DNA from: Haematobia irritans
Lineage: Eukaryota; Arthropoda; Insecta; Diptera; Muscidae
NCBI RefSeq assembly: GCF_050003625.1
Contig: NC_134397.1
Location: 269,260,070-269,324,069, forward strand
DNA length: 64,000 bases
Direction of reading: 5' to 3'
Both the position numbers and the translations under genes were made by a program. The notes under the pieces were generated by a model. The model did no database searches. It was not told the DNA's origin and was given only the letters and a program-made list of their open reading frames with translations. Position 1 is the first letter of the stretch. Each line of letters opens with the position of its first letter. Positions 22,604 through 33,700 of this stretch are shown here, one piece after another.

Positions 22604-24126
22604 ACAAGTATTAACGGCCGTAAGTTCGGCCAGGCCGAATCTTATGTACCCTCCACCATGGATTGCGTAGAAACTTCTACGAAAGACTGCCATCCACAAT
22701 CGAATTACTTGGATTGTGGTATCTAAAGCTTCTTAACATCGTTTTCTAAATTGTGAGTTAGTCCATACGTGGTATATATTAGACAAAAAAAGGTATGTAT
22801 AGGTAAGTCTACAAATAATTACGAATCGATATGGACTTTTGCACGGTACGTGCAAATATGGGGGTCGCTTATATGGGGGCTATATACAATTATGAACTTG
22901 ATATGGACCAATTTTTGTGTGATTGGGGATCGATTTATCTGACGGCTAACAATAACTATAGACCGATATGGACCTAGTTAGGCATGGTTGTTAACGGCCA
23001 TATAATAGCACAATGTACCAAATTTCAACTGACTCGGATGAAATTTGCTCCTCCAAGAGGCTCCAAAACCAAATCTCGGGATCGGTTTATATGGGGGCTA
23101 TATATGATTATGGACTGATATGGACCACTTTTGGCATGGTTGTTAAATATTATATACTACCACCACGTACCAAATTTCAACCAGATCGGATGAATTTTGC
23201 ACCGGAGGTCAAAGGTTAGGTTAGGTTAGGTTAGGTGGCAGCCCGATGTATCAGGCTGACTTAGGCGGGATAATCCACCGCTGAAAAACTTTTTGTTGTT
23301 CGGTCGAAGCAGGAATCGAACCCGCGACCTTGTGTATGCAAGGCGGGCATGCTAACCATTGCACCACGGTGGCTCCCGGAGGTCAAATCTGGGGATCGGT
23401 TTATATGGGGGCGATTATGGACTGATATGGACCAATTCCTGCATGGTTGTTGGATACCATATACTAACATCACGTACTAAATTTCAACCGAATCGGATGA
23501 ATTTTGCTCTTCCAAGGGGCTGCGGGGGTCAAATCTGGGGATCGGTTTATATGGGGTCTATATATAATTATGGACCGATGTGTACCAATTTTTGCATGGT
23601 CGTTAGAGACCATATACTAACACCATGTACCAAATTTCTGCCGGATCGGATGAAATTTGGTTCTCTTAGAGGCTCCACAAGCGAAATCAGGGGATCGGTT
23701 TATATGGGGGCTATATATAATTATGGACCGATGTGGACCAATTGTTGCATGGTTGTTAGAGACCATATACTAACACCATGTACCAAATTTCAGACGGATC
23801 GGATGCAACTTGCTTCTCTTAGAGGATCTGCAAGCCAAATTTGGGGGTCCGTTTATATACGTAAAAGTGGACCGATATGGCCCATTTGAAATACCATCCG
23901 ACCTACTTCAATAACAACTACTTGTACCAAGTTTCAAGTCGATAGCTTGTTTCGTTCGGAAGTTAGCGTGATTTCAACAGACGGTCGGACATGCCCAGAT
24001 CGACTCAGAATTTCACCACGACCCAGAATATATATACTTTATGGGGTCTTAGAGCAATATTTCGATGTGTTACAAACGGAATGACAAAGTTAATATACCC
24101 CCATCCTATGGTGGAGGGGTATAAAA
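22604..24126 (-). mobile_element. HINE-II copy, full length, with SINE insertion
   Basis: The 3' end ACAAGTATTAACGG is followed by the palindrome AAGTTCGGCCAGGCCGAATC. Then come the CTCCACCATGGATTGCGTAG block, ~152-bp units with GGTTTATATGGGGGCTATAT and GTACCAAATTTCA, the block GTTTCGTTCGGAAGTTAGCG, CAGACGGTCGGAC in place of a long microsatellite, AGAATATATATACTTTATG, GTTACAAACGGAATG, and the hairpin CCATCCTATGG before GGGGTATAAAA. Split by a SINE at 23213-23375. The frames over the units are spurious. Confidence 0.87.
23213..23375 (-). mobile_element. tRNA-derived SINE, internally deleted, with (TTAGG)n-type tail
   Basis: Read on the minus strand it starts with a tRNA-like head: GGAGCCACCGTGGTGCAATG (box A region), a stem CCTTG/CAAGG, and box B GGTTCGATTCC. 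Next is the CTGAAAAACT-containing middle, mostly deleted, then the GGGCTGCCACC end and a tail of CCTAA units. The 11-bp target duplication CCGGAGGTCAA is at 23202-23212 and 23376-23386. The pol III boxes and a target duplication of this length fit a SINE moved by a LINE. It is not a working tRNA gene, since it continues beyond the tRNA part and sits inside a transposon. Confidence 0.9.
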
Positions 24127-24414
24127 AACCTTAAAACCTAGGTTAATATTTATTTTGAAGATTTTGAATCTTTGGCTTTTTTAATTAAGAAAATTCTTGC
24201 TTTAAAGTATATGTTATAATTTGGATTTGCGCATTGACACATATTTTCAAATGACTACTTTTGCTAATATATCGAAAAAAGAGAACAAAAATTCGATAAA
24301 TGAAATTTGTGTCCTAATTTTAAATTTATTTATTAAACTAAATTTAAGGCCAGATATCACCCAAAATTGTTTGTTTTTATGAATGGTCGTATGAAGTTCG
24401 TATGTGCTAGTCTA

Positions 24415-25069
24415 CACTGAAAAAAATGCATGTCCTGTTCCAAAGATTTTGTCTTTACTTTAACAATTTTGGTATTGGTTCCGAGCCAAAGAAGTGGAGA
24501 ATACAAATAAGGATACTTTTAAGACACAAATCTCTTTTAAATTTAGGTTTTGTGTTCTTGCTTCTAGGAAGCATATTTTAATTTTTCGTTTTTTCAGCTT
24601 TTTTTCTTCATATGCTATCAAAGTCCTTTAAAAACGAGTTAACGACAACTTTATTTTCAAAATTCAGACTCGACTTCCAGTAGAAATTATGCTATGTTTC
24701 AAGTAAAAAACGTCTTTAAAATAAAGTGTTGAAAAACATGTCCTGTTTTTGAACTATTTTTTGCTTTATAGCCAAGATCCAAAAAGATAACAAATTTAAA
24801 GACAATTTCATTAATTTTAAAGAATTTTTATGAATTAATAAAGTCAAGTTGACCTTAGCCCAAAAATTGTTTCTTTCATGTTATGATACCCATTTTTAAG
24901 TGAAATCACTTAATTACAAGGACAATATGACTGCATTGAAAAGTTCATCGCCTTTTGAACAAGGAAAAAAACTTTAAGTAGAGAAATGCATCTTCTTTAC
25001 TAAGCTAAATTTGTATTCGTGTTTTAAACACATGAAATCTTTGATCTCACGACAATATTTTTTTCAATG
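24415..25069. mobile_element. CACTG-type MITE, 655 bp
   Basis: Ends CACTGAAAAAAATGCATGTC and, inverted, CATTGAAAAAAATATTGTCG, flanked by TA (24413-24414 and 25070-25071). The interior matches 43066-43683 in reverse and the flanks of the HINE-III at 5661. No coding capacity. The TA duplication suggests Tc1/mariner mobilisation. Confidence 0.8.
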
Positions 25070-25071
25070 TA

Positions 25072-25864
25072 GAACTGCTAGAAAGTTGTTCATAATTTTA
25101 TAGGCTAAATTTCATCCCTTGATTGTTTGGTAAAATTTTCAATAGTTGAAAAACGGAAAAATGCACTGAAAAACAGTCAACCACTCAAGAAAAAAAAAAC
25201 TTATGGTTTAATTTAGAAAACTTAAATCATTTTTAGAAAATTTTAACCAAACAATATTACAAACGCAATCATCACACCGATATCACAAAAATAAATACAT
25301 ATTATTCGACAAATTCAAGAAAAGTTATTAGACATAATTACATATTTCCACTTGCTAAAGAAAATTGTGTGGTTTGAAGGAAAAAATTGGAGTTCAAAAT
25401 TGCAAGAATGTCTTTAGTACGAAGTTCAAGATGGGCGCATTTGTAGTAAACTTTACAAATTTAAGGAAATAATGAAATTGTTTAGAAGAGTAAATGCAGC
25501 AAATGTGGTACAGGCTGGTAATTTGGTATAGTATCTATCTAAAACATACAAATAACTAAACTAAGCTGAATAGATTGTGGCTGTCAAAGAATGAAGCAAT
25601 CAAAGATCAGTCGTTTTGTGGGAAGGTATATTTTCTATTTATTAATATAAATAACTGACGAGTACTAAATAAGCATAAAATATATGCAATTGCGATATAT
25701 ATGGTGCCTTTATTTTTTTTACAAAACAAAACAAAAATCAACAGTATGGTGTACCATATTACTTGCACGTTTTATGAATTCGTACCTAATGAGTTTTTTA
25801 ATAAATTCGCAAATATATATAAAATTATGGGTTTTTTATTTTTCGCTCATAGTTGCGTGGATGG
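25072..25864. other. Anonymous sequence
   Basis: A few MITE-like stretches (CACTGAAAAACAG at 25165, and similarity of 25330-25460 to 21190-21260). No gene recognised. Confidence 0.4.
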
Positions 25865-26066
25865 CTAACACGAGTCCGAACGGCGTTCCACATTGCAGTG
25901 AAACCAATTAGCGAAGCTTTGAAAAACTCAGAAATGTCACCAGCATTACTGGGGTGGGATAATCCACCGCTGAAAAACTTTTTGGTGTATGGTCGAAGCA
26001 GGAATCGAACCCACGACCTTGTGTATGCACGGCGGGCATGCTAACCATTGCACCACGGTGGTGGTA
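25865..26066 (-). mobile_element. tRNA-derived SINE, 3'-truncated
   Basis: The head with CACCGTGGTGCAATGGTTAG and box B GGTTCGATTCC on the minus strand, then the body through AGTTTTTCAGCGG, GGGATAATCC and the GAAACC/GGAACGCCG section. It stops before the 3' GGGCTGCCACC end. Confidence 0.85.
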
Positions 26067-26255
26067 TAGTTTTGTTAATTTCTAGCAAAAGGAGAATGAA
26101 ACTGAGATAAATGAAATGTGTATCCCCGTACCTGTATCATATTTGCAGACATCTGTAAATATATCAGGTTAATGAGCTCCATATTATGCAGATCTTTTTA
26201 TTGTCGTGCAGACGAAGAAGACAAAAAGTTAAATATTATTTTCCCAGTGTATTTA

Positions 26256-26522
26256 CTATTGCTGTCCGAAGTTACATCTTGGCTTACACAACTGATTAGT
26301 ATCGATTGTGACTAAGATTTCGTTCTTGCAGCTACACGGGTTTATATCACAAGGCTGTGACAAACGTACACACACACATGCACTGTAAAACATAGATACA
26401 CATGCCGCAAAGGACGAATAAATAAAGGTAATGGAATGGTTTCTCTTTACTGAGGTTGCCTTAGTTGATAGTAGGTTGACAACGAGGACGATGGCGGTGG
26501 CAACAACGCCGACATATCTCAT
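26256..26522 (-). CDS. Possible first exon of a secreted protein (uncertain)
   Basis: The minus-strand ATG at 26520-26522 opens a frame whose first 22 or so residues look like a signal peptide: a basic-aromatic start, then Val/Ala/Ile/Leu, ending near Thr-Lys-Ala-Thr-Ser. Codons in this part favour G or C in the third position (GGC, GCC, ACC, ATC, CTC, GTC), unlike the surrounding AT-rich DNA. A plausible 5' splice site, A|GTAAAG, follows the Thr-Ser codons near 26453-26449, so the real exon would end there and the downstream part of the frame would be intron. I found no matching second exon. It may equally be chance. There is no functional assignment. Confidence 0.25.
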   Translation of the reverse strand: MRYVGVVATAIVLVVNLLSTKATSVKRNHSITFIYSSFAACVSMFYSACVCVRLSQPCDINPCSCKNEILVTIDTNQLCKPRCNFGQQ

Positions 26523-27436
26523 TAATGTCTATTTGACCAAGTCGAACTTGCCATCGATTAGATGCTAGGTAGCTAAAGAAGGAAGAGAAAATATTGCAAT
26601 TCTTCTTCATTCTTCTGAGAGAATGAAGGCTTATGGTTGTCTGTTAATTTAAAATTTCTGTAAATAAAAAATCTCAACAATTTTCAATGAACCTAGAAAG
26701 CAGCAGATATTCGAAAGTTGAGTGTGTCGAATCCTATCAAGGTTTAGATTCAATATTCGTTATAAAATGTTTTCCAAAATTTTATTTTCAGTAATAAAAG
26801 ACAATTTTTTTTGTTTTATTTCCGTAAAACTTAACCTATATTTTCATTATGTCCTATTTGTGCCGCTTCAATATTGCTAGTCGAGTACGAGTACTTTAAA
26901 GTCTATTTATAGAAATTTATTGCTTTGCCAGTTTTTTAAAGATGTCTTCGTTTTTGCTATGCGAAAATATTTAAATATCACGGTATTCCACCACCACGCA
27001 CCCACTTTTCTAGCTAGGGTTATTTGATCATTAAATAAAATTTATTACTTTTGTGTGGTTATCGATGGTGGTCCACTGCGTGGAATTTTCTGCGAAATTA
27101 ATTTTGAAATTAATGACTTTTGTGTGTTTATTGAACCGAAAAAGAATGAATGAACGATTAATACGCCTACGAGGCGAACGGCTTAATGGGGTTAATGGGC
27201 ATGGCAAGTGCAAAACTTTTTATCCGCCGTATATAAATAGAAATTTAAATTTGAGATTTATGGCAGGCAATTTTATACACTTTTGATAAACGTTTGGAAA
27301 AATAAAAAAAGGATAATACATTTACAGAGATTTCAGTACTTGGCCTCGCCAATTGACATGCAAAAACTTTTCCCAAACTCCATGAAAATGTACAAATAAT
27401 TGGTCATGAACATTTTTGAACACAACTCACTGAAAA
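26523..27436. other. Anonymous intergenic sequence
   Basis: No gene or repeat family recognised. The short frames near 27031-27286 on both strands have no coding character. Confidence 0.4.
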
Positions 27437-27674
27437 ACAAGTATATACGGCCGTAAGTTCGGCCAGGTCGAAGCTTATGTATCCTCCACCATGGATTGCG
27501 TAGAAACTTCTACTGAAGACTGTCATCCACAATCGATTTACTTGGGTTGCGGTAACACTTGCCGATGACAAGATATCTTAAAACTTCCTAACACCGTAAT
27601 ATATACCACATAGTCCATACGTGGTATATATTTAACTAAAAAAGGCCGATTAAATACGTATATAATTAAGTTTA

Positions 27675-27990
27675 AAGTTTCTATAGAAATAAAATTTTGA
27701 TAAAATAAAATTTTGACAACATTTTCTATAGAAGTACAATTTGGAAAACATTTTATATAGAAATAAAATTTGGATAACATTTTCTATAGAAATAAAATTC
27801 TGACAAAATTCTCTATAGAAAAAAAATGTTGACAAAATTTTTTATAGAAATAAAATTTTGACAAAATGTTCTATAGAAATAAAATTTTGACAAAAATTTC
27901 TATAGAAATAAAATTTTGACCAAATTTTCTATAGACATAATATTTTGACAATGTTTTCTATAAAAATAAAATTTTGGTAGATTATTTTTG
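27675..27990. repeat. 29-bp satellite block inside HINE-II
   Basis: About ten copies of TTTCTATAGAAATAAAATTT plus TGACAAAAT. The array ends at TTTTGGTAGATTATTTTTGG followed by CTCGAGTGGCAACC before HINE-II units begin. A similar junction, TTTTGGTACATTATTTTTGG, is at 58993. Confidence 0.88.
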
Positions 27991-28586
27991 GCTCGAGTGG
28001 CAACCATGATTATGAACCGATTGTCATTGCCGATTGGTGTCATTGGGGATCGCCTATATATAGCTATAGTCCGATATGAACCAATTTTGGCATGGTTATT
28101 AGCGGCCTTATACTAACACCACGTTGCAAATTTCAGTCGGAACAGATGAATTTTGCTCCTCTAAAAGGCTCCGGAGATCAAATCTGGGGAACGGTTTATA
28201 TGGGGGCTATATATAATTATGGACCGATATGGACCAATTCTTGCGTGTTTGTTGGAGACCACATTCTAACACCACGTTCCAAAGTTCAACCGGATCGGAT
28301 GAATTTTGCTCCTCCAATAGGCTCCGGAGGACAAATCTGGGGATCGATTTATATGGGGGCTATATATAATTATGGACCGATATGGACCAATTCTTGCATG
28401 ATTGTTAGAGACCATATACTAACACCACGTACCCAATTTCAACTGGATTGGATGAATTTTGCTTCTCTAAGAGGATCCGGAGGTCAAATCTGGGGATCGG
28501 CTTATATGGGGGCCATATATAATTATGGACCGATATGGACCAATTCTTGCATGGTAGTTAGAGACCATAAACTAACACCAAGTACC

Positions 28587-29414
28587 CATAAGCGTAGGAA
28601 GGCCTCTGGGGAGGGGGCTTAGACCCCCCCAGAAAAATTTTAGCCCCCCCAGAATTTGAAAACCTATTTACGATTTTCCATTTAAAAAAAAAAAATAAAC
28701 AAGCCCAGCCAAAAAAGCGTCGCCAAAAAAGTAATGAAAATGATATTTTTGGATCCGGAAGTGGTGCAAAATTGGCGAAGAAGGGATGAATTTAACAGCA
28801 ATTTCAACAGCCGTTGCACTGAATTTGCATCACTTCTTTAGGTGTGATCCGAATTCAATGTTTTGAATGTAAATTAAAAAATTCTGTTATATTTTGTCAA
28901 ATAAATAATTTTTATAATTTTTAATGGATTCTAATGCTTGTCAAACCTCAAATATTTTCAAAAATTCACAAGTTTTTCAGATTGGATTTAGAATTTTTTT
29001 TGACAAAATTCAAATTATTTGTACCGTATTATGAATTCTTACTTCGTTTTTAAGGTATTTGAAACAAAAAAGTTAAAATTTCCCATTAAAAGTATGAAAA
29101 AACCCAGTTATAAAAAATTGAATTTAAAGAACTTCCTGAGTAGTTAAAATAAAGAACATCATTGGGAGTACATCTTCTGGAAGTGCTTTTAAAGATGTGT
29201 CTTTGGAAGAACTTCCACATTTTTTTGCTGGGAAATGTGTGGAACTACTTTTACTTGCTTTATTATAAATTAATTTTCGAGTTATTTTGATGTCTAATTT
29301 TTTTATTCATTTTTATGGAATAAAACATTAATTGAAATATAAATAAATGAAATATAAATTTTTAGCTAGGGGGGCTATAGCCCCCCCTAGGAAAATTGTC
29401 TAGTTACGCTAATG
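28587..29414. mobile_element. hAT-like element, 828 bp, non-autonomous
   Basis: Ends CATAAGCGTAGGAAGG and, inverted, CATTAGCGTAACTAG, flanked by the 8-bp duplication CAAGTACC (28579-28586 and 29415-29422). The HINE-II unit continues exactly across it. The GC-rich subterminal parts carry G-runs and C-runs (GGCTTAGACCCCCCC; GGGGGGCTATAGCC in reverse at the right). A CCCAGC-ended MITE (28704-29232) fills the interior. No transposase. Confidence 0.85.
28704..29232. mobile_element. CCCAGC-ended MITE, nested
   Basis: Begins CCCAGCCAAAAAAGCGTCGC and ends TTTTTTTGCTGGG. Closely matches 39152-39676 along its whole length, including TTTTTGGATCCGGAAGTGG and GCATCACTTCTTTAGG. Lies within the hAT-like element. 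Confidence 0.8.
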
Positions 29415-30080
29415 CAAGTACCCAATTTCAACTGGATCGGATGAAATTTGCTTCTCTTAGAGGCTCCGCAAGCCAAATCGGGAGATCGGTTTATATGGGG
29501 ACTATATATAATTATGGACCGATGTGGACCAATTTTTGCATGGTTGTTAGATACCATATACTAACACCATGTACCAAATTTCAGCCTGGTCGGATGAAAT
29601 TTGCTTCTCTTAGAGCATTCGCAAGCCAAATTTGGGGGTCCGTTTATATGGGGGCTTTACGTAAAAGTGGACCGATATGGACCAATTTTTGCATGGTTGT
29701 TAGATACCATATACTAACACCATGTACCAAATTTCAGCCGGATCGGATGAAATTTGCTTCTCTTAGAGCAATCGCAAGCCAAATTTGGGGGTCCGTTTAT
29801 ATGGGGGCTATACGTAAAAGTGAACCGATATGGCCCATTTGCAATACCATCCGACCTACATCAATAACAACTACTTGTGCCAAGTTTGAAGTCGATAGCT
29901 TGTTTCGTTCGGAAGTTAGCGTGATTTCAACAGACGGACGGACGGACAGACATGCTTAGATCGACTCAGAATTTCACCACGACCCAGAATATATATACAT
30001 GGAGTCTTAGAGCAATATTTTGATGTGTTACAAACGGAATTACAAAGTTAATATACCCCCATCCTATGGTGGAGGGTATA

Positions 30081-30250
30081 CAAATATTCAATTAAAATGT
30101 TAATTGATTCAACAAATTTTTAAATTTAAACAAAAATTTTGTAATTAATTTTTTAATTGACACCCAATTAAATTTTTTTTAATTATTAATATTAATTAAA
30201 ATTAATTGGATCAATTAATTTCGTGATTGAATCAGAATTTTTTTTGTGTG
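30081..30250. mobile_element. AATTAATT-type MITE, partial
   Basis: Right part of the MITE family of 8835-9125, ending TTTTTTTTGTGTG before TA (30251-30252). Its left part is cut where the HINE-II begins, so the HINE-II probably inserted in or next to it. Confidence 0.7.
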
Positions 30251-30252
30251 TA

Positions 30253-30791
30253 GATAGCTCCCTAAAAATGATTTTTTACCAAAAAAAAGGGAGGTCAAAC
30301 CCTTGGAATTCAAATAAATTAGTTTTACGTGTGTGTCGCAAAAATGTTTCTTCAATAACGAAAATTATCGAAAGTCACGAGAATTTTCTTGAATTACGAG
30401 AATCGCACACCTCTAATGTCTTAGTTTGGAATTTTTTATTTAGATATTTAAATTGGTATTTTTTTATGTATATCAAATTTACGAATCCATAGATACTATA
30501 TGAGCTTCAGTCCCCCGTCTACAATATAACATTTTTAATAAACCTTATAATAGAGTAACTTTATGTTTTTATTAGTTAATGTATAATAATAAAATATTCT
30601 CTTCAAAAACATGGTTATGCATTTGTTTTTTGAAGTAAGTACCTTCGCACCATGTTGGGAATATTTTTCCATAATAATTAACAACAGACTTTAAATAACA
30701 ATTCAAATTGTCATTATTTCTAAATATTTTAGTTGGTTGAATTTTTCCAACCAAGAATGTGTGTTGTAAGCAATTTTAATTTTTCTTTAAA
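30253..30791. promoter_or_regulatory. Upstream region of the secreted-protein gene
   Basis: This is the only sequence between a MITE and the start codon at 30792, so the promoter and 5' leader should lie here. I cannot identify a TATA box or initiator with confidence. A weak candidate AT-box is near 30578-30594. The 85 bp at 30331-30416 resemble a decayed hAT MITE end (right end CGCACACCTCTA). Confidence 0.3.
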
Positions 30792-33700
30792 ATGAATAGA
30801 GTTAAGTTGATACTAATTGTGAAATTATGGTTGGCTGTCATACCAAATTCATTGAGTTCACGTGATCTTAACCCAGACGAATACGAAACACATGATGATT
30901 ATGAGTTCGATATGAATTACATTGATTTTTACAATTATTGTGAAGTTGAAGGATGTTTACAGGTCGAAGCAGAAGATGGACGAATCATACAAATAGTGAG
31001 ATCCAAACCATGTAAGTAATTTTGTTAAAGGAAAATACTCAGGGGCAATAGATGTAACTTTCGAATATGTAATAAAATGAAGAATCAAAACAGTTTGGTT
31101 GGTTCGAAGAGCAATATCCAATATTTATTTGATTTAAAAAAAATTTAAGAAGATTAGCATACTTTTGATAGTTTTGGGAGTTGTAACAAAATTTTATTAA
31201 ATTATAACTGATGCTATCACAGGTCCAGATAAATGTCCTTAATATATAAGCCAGAAGAATATTTGAAGTAAGGTTGAGGTTGAAAAGCTGTTTGAGAATT
31301 TCAATAAAGTTATTCGTGATGGAATTTAAGCGTAATAGTTGCCGGAAAACCACAAGTGACTATCGATAAATCCCTTAATAATTGATGTGTAAATAAATCT
31401 CTTGTTTTTTTAAGGGAATATTTGATCGTATTCCACGCAGCAGAGGTAGGTTAGGTTAGGCTAGGTTAGGTGGCAGCCCAATGTATCAAGCTCACTTAGC
31501 TCACTGAGTGTCGCCCGATTCCATGTTAAGCTGAATGACAAGGGAGTTGGGTTAATCCACCGCTGAAAAACTTTTTGGTGTTAGGTCGAAGCAGGAATCG
31601 AACCCACGGCGGCTCACTCGCCGCAGAGGTAGGAAACTTTCTAGTGAACTGAACATATAACGAGAACGGATGCAACACATATTGAAGTCATGATGATGAT
31701 CAAAAAATGCAAGGAAAGAGCCAAGAAGTGGCTTTGCTTGCTGGAAAGTAGGTATAGTGGCAGCCCGATATTTCAGGCTCACTTAGACTATTCAGTCCAT
31801 TGCGATACCACAGTGGTGAACTTCTCTCTTATCACCGAGTGCTGCCCGATTTCATGTTAAACTCAATGACAAGGGACCTCCTTTTTATAGCCGAGTCCGA
31901 ACGGCGTTTCACATTGTAGTGAAACCACTTAGAGAAGCTTTGAAACACTCAGAAATGTCATCAGCATAACTGAGGTGGGATAATCCACCGCTGAAAAACT
32001 TTTTGGTGTTAGGTCGAAGCAGGAATCGAACCCACGACCCGGTGAATGCAAGGCGGACATGCTAACCATTGCACCACGGTGGCTCCTCTTCCATTTGTAC
32101 CATATCGATATATCGATTTTCGATATGTTCTTGATCAGAGAGACATTCTTAGACGATACAACCATGTCCGTCTGTCTGTTGTAAACACGCTACAACCTTC
32201 AATAATGGCGCTGTTGTCCTGAAATTTGGCACAAATTTCTTTTTTGTGGGCAGATAGGGCAAATTCGAAGATTAGTTATATCTGTCCAGGTTTCGATATA
32301 GCCCCCATATAAATTTCGATATAGCCCCCAATCACACAAAAATTGGTCCATATCAAGTTCATAATTGTATATAGCCCCCATATAAGCGACCCCCATATTT
32401 CAATTCTGGCTGTCTACGTACCGTGTAAAAGTCCATATCGATTCGTAATTATTTGTAGACTTACCTACACACAAAAAAAAATTTTCTGATTCAATCACGA
32501 AATTAATTGATCCAATTAATTTTTAATTTAAATGTCTTCAATCACAGAAATGATAGTATCAATTAAAAAATTAATTGAAGGTCAATTAAAAAGTTAATTG
32601 ATCCAATTAAAAAATTAATTGATACTATTATTTTTGTGATTGATTTTTGTTTCAATTTAAAAATTTGTTGAATCAATTAAATTTTTAATTGAATATTTTT
32701 TAAAACTCAATTAAAATTTTAATTGGAAAATTTTTCGTGAAATTTTTTTGTGTGTACACATACATTTTTTGTCTAATATATACCACGTATGGACTAACTC
32801 ACAATTTAGAAAACGATGTAAAAAAGTTTTAAGATACCACAACCCAAGTAATTCGATTGTGGATGACAGTCTTTCGTAGAAGTTTCTACGCAATCCATGG
32901 TGGAGGGTACATAAGATTTGGCCTGGCCAAACTTACGGCCGTATATATTTGTTACAATTTAATTTCCTGTTGTTATTATATAGACAGTTTGAACTTTTTA
33001 AGGACCTCCTTTGAGTAGTAAGTCGTGAGTTTTAGAAAAAAAAATTTATGAACGAAATTTCCTTATCTTAGCCTTATTCGTGTATGACTGGAATCATAGT
33101 TTCGAAGACGGGGAGGAATATAAGACCGATGACATCAACGATTATTATTATGATGATGGTCGAGCTGATTATGAAATCTCCTATTATGATGATTGCAAGG
33201 TATGTCCATTAAAAAAAAAGAAAAATATATAATTTTTTTATTTTATCCATTGTTCATTCTTCTGTTTTTGCTTTCCACAGTGTGCAGATTATGCAGATTG
33301 TTGTCATTACGATCTTCCCGAGGAGGAAGACAGAGATATCAAAAAGAAACGTAAAAAAACCAATGGAAAAATCAAAAAACAATTTCAAAAATTCATGAAT
33401 CGTCGATCGATAGCACTCAGAAAATTAAGACAACAATTTCTAAGACCCAAAAATCTTTTACCCGTTGTACGTGCCGTCAAAAATTCGGGAAGAGCTGCAT
33501 TGAAACATATAACAATGTTGAGACCTGCACCACTGAAAGGTCTTACGTTATTTAAGGGTACCAAGTCATGGCGATTAGCAATGAGAGAGATAGCAAGGAG
33601 AATCTTAAAAAATATCCTACCAAAAGTTCTTTGGAAAGTCGGTAGATCGATTCTATTCAAACTTCTACCCATATTTGTTGGAATATTAGTGCCTTACCTA

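Larger units (their letters stand above)
27437..30080 (-). mobile_element. HINE-II copy carrying satellite and a nested hAT
   Basis: The 3' end ACAAGTATATACGG is followed by AAGTTCGGCCAGGTCGAA and the CTCCACCATGGATTGCGTAG block. An array of the 29-bp satellite (27675-27990) follows, then ~152-bp units (GGTTTATATGGGGG near 28195, 28346 and 28500), the nested element 28587-29414, more units (29490-29830), the block GTTTCGTTCGGAAGTTAGCG, CAGACGGACGGACGGACAG, and the 5' hairpin CCATCCTATGGTGG then AGGGTATA. The frames across the units are spurious. Confidence 0.87.

Noticed and set aside
23280..23375. tRNA-like sequence with box A and box B (also 25975-26060, 31990-32085)
   Set aside because: Heads of SINEs: they continue into a SINE body, and the copy at 23213-23375 has an 11-bp target duplication. 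The anticodon arm is irregular. Not counted as tRNA genes.
19633..24126. Long open frames with repeated Tyr-Met-Gly-Ala-Ile motifs, here and at 28092-29959, 36683-37555 and 57211-57423
   Set aside because: They are translations of ~150-155-bp HINE units whose length is close to a multiple of three. They occur on both strands and end where the units end.
30331..30416. Possible decayed member of the GTGTGCACGTGA hAT family
   Set aside because: Only the right end (CGCACACCTCTA) matches. No target duplication could be found.
33385..33672. 95-residue minus-strand frame
   Set aside because: Antisense of exon 3 of the secreted-protein gene, with no supporting signals.
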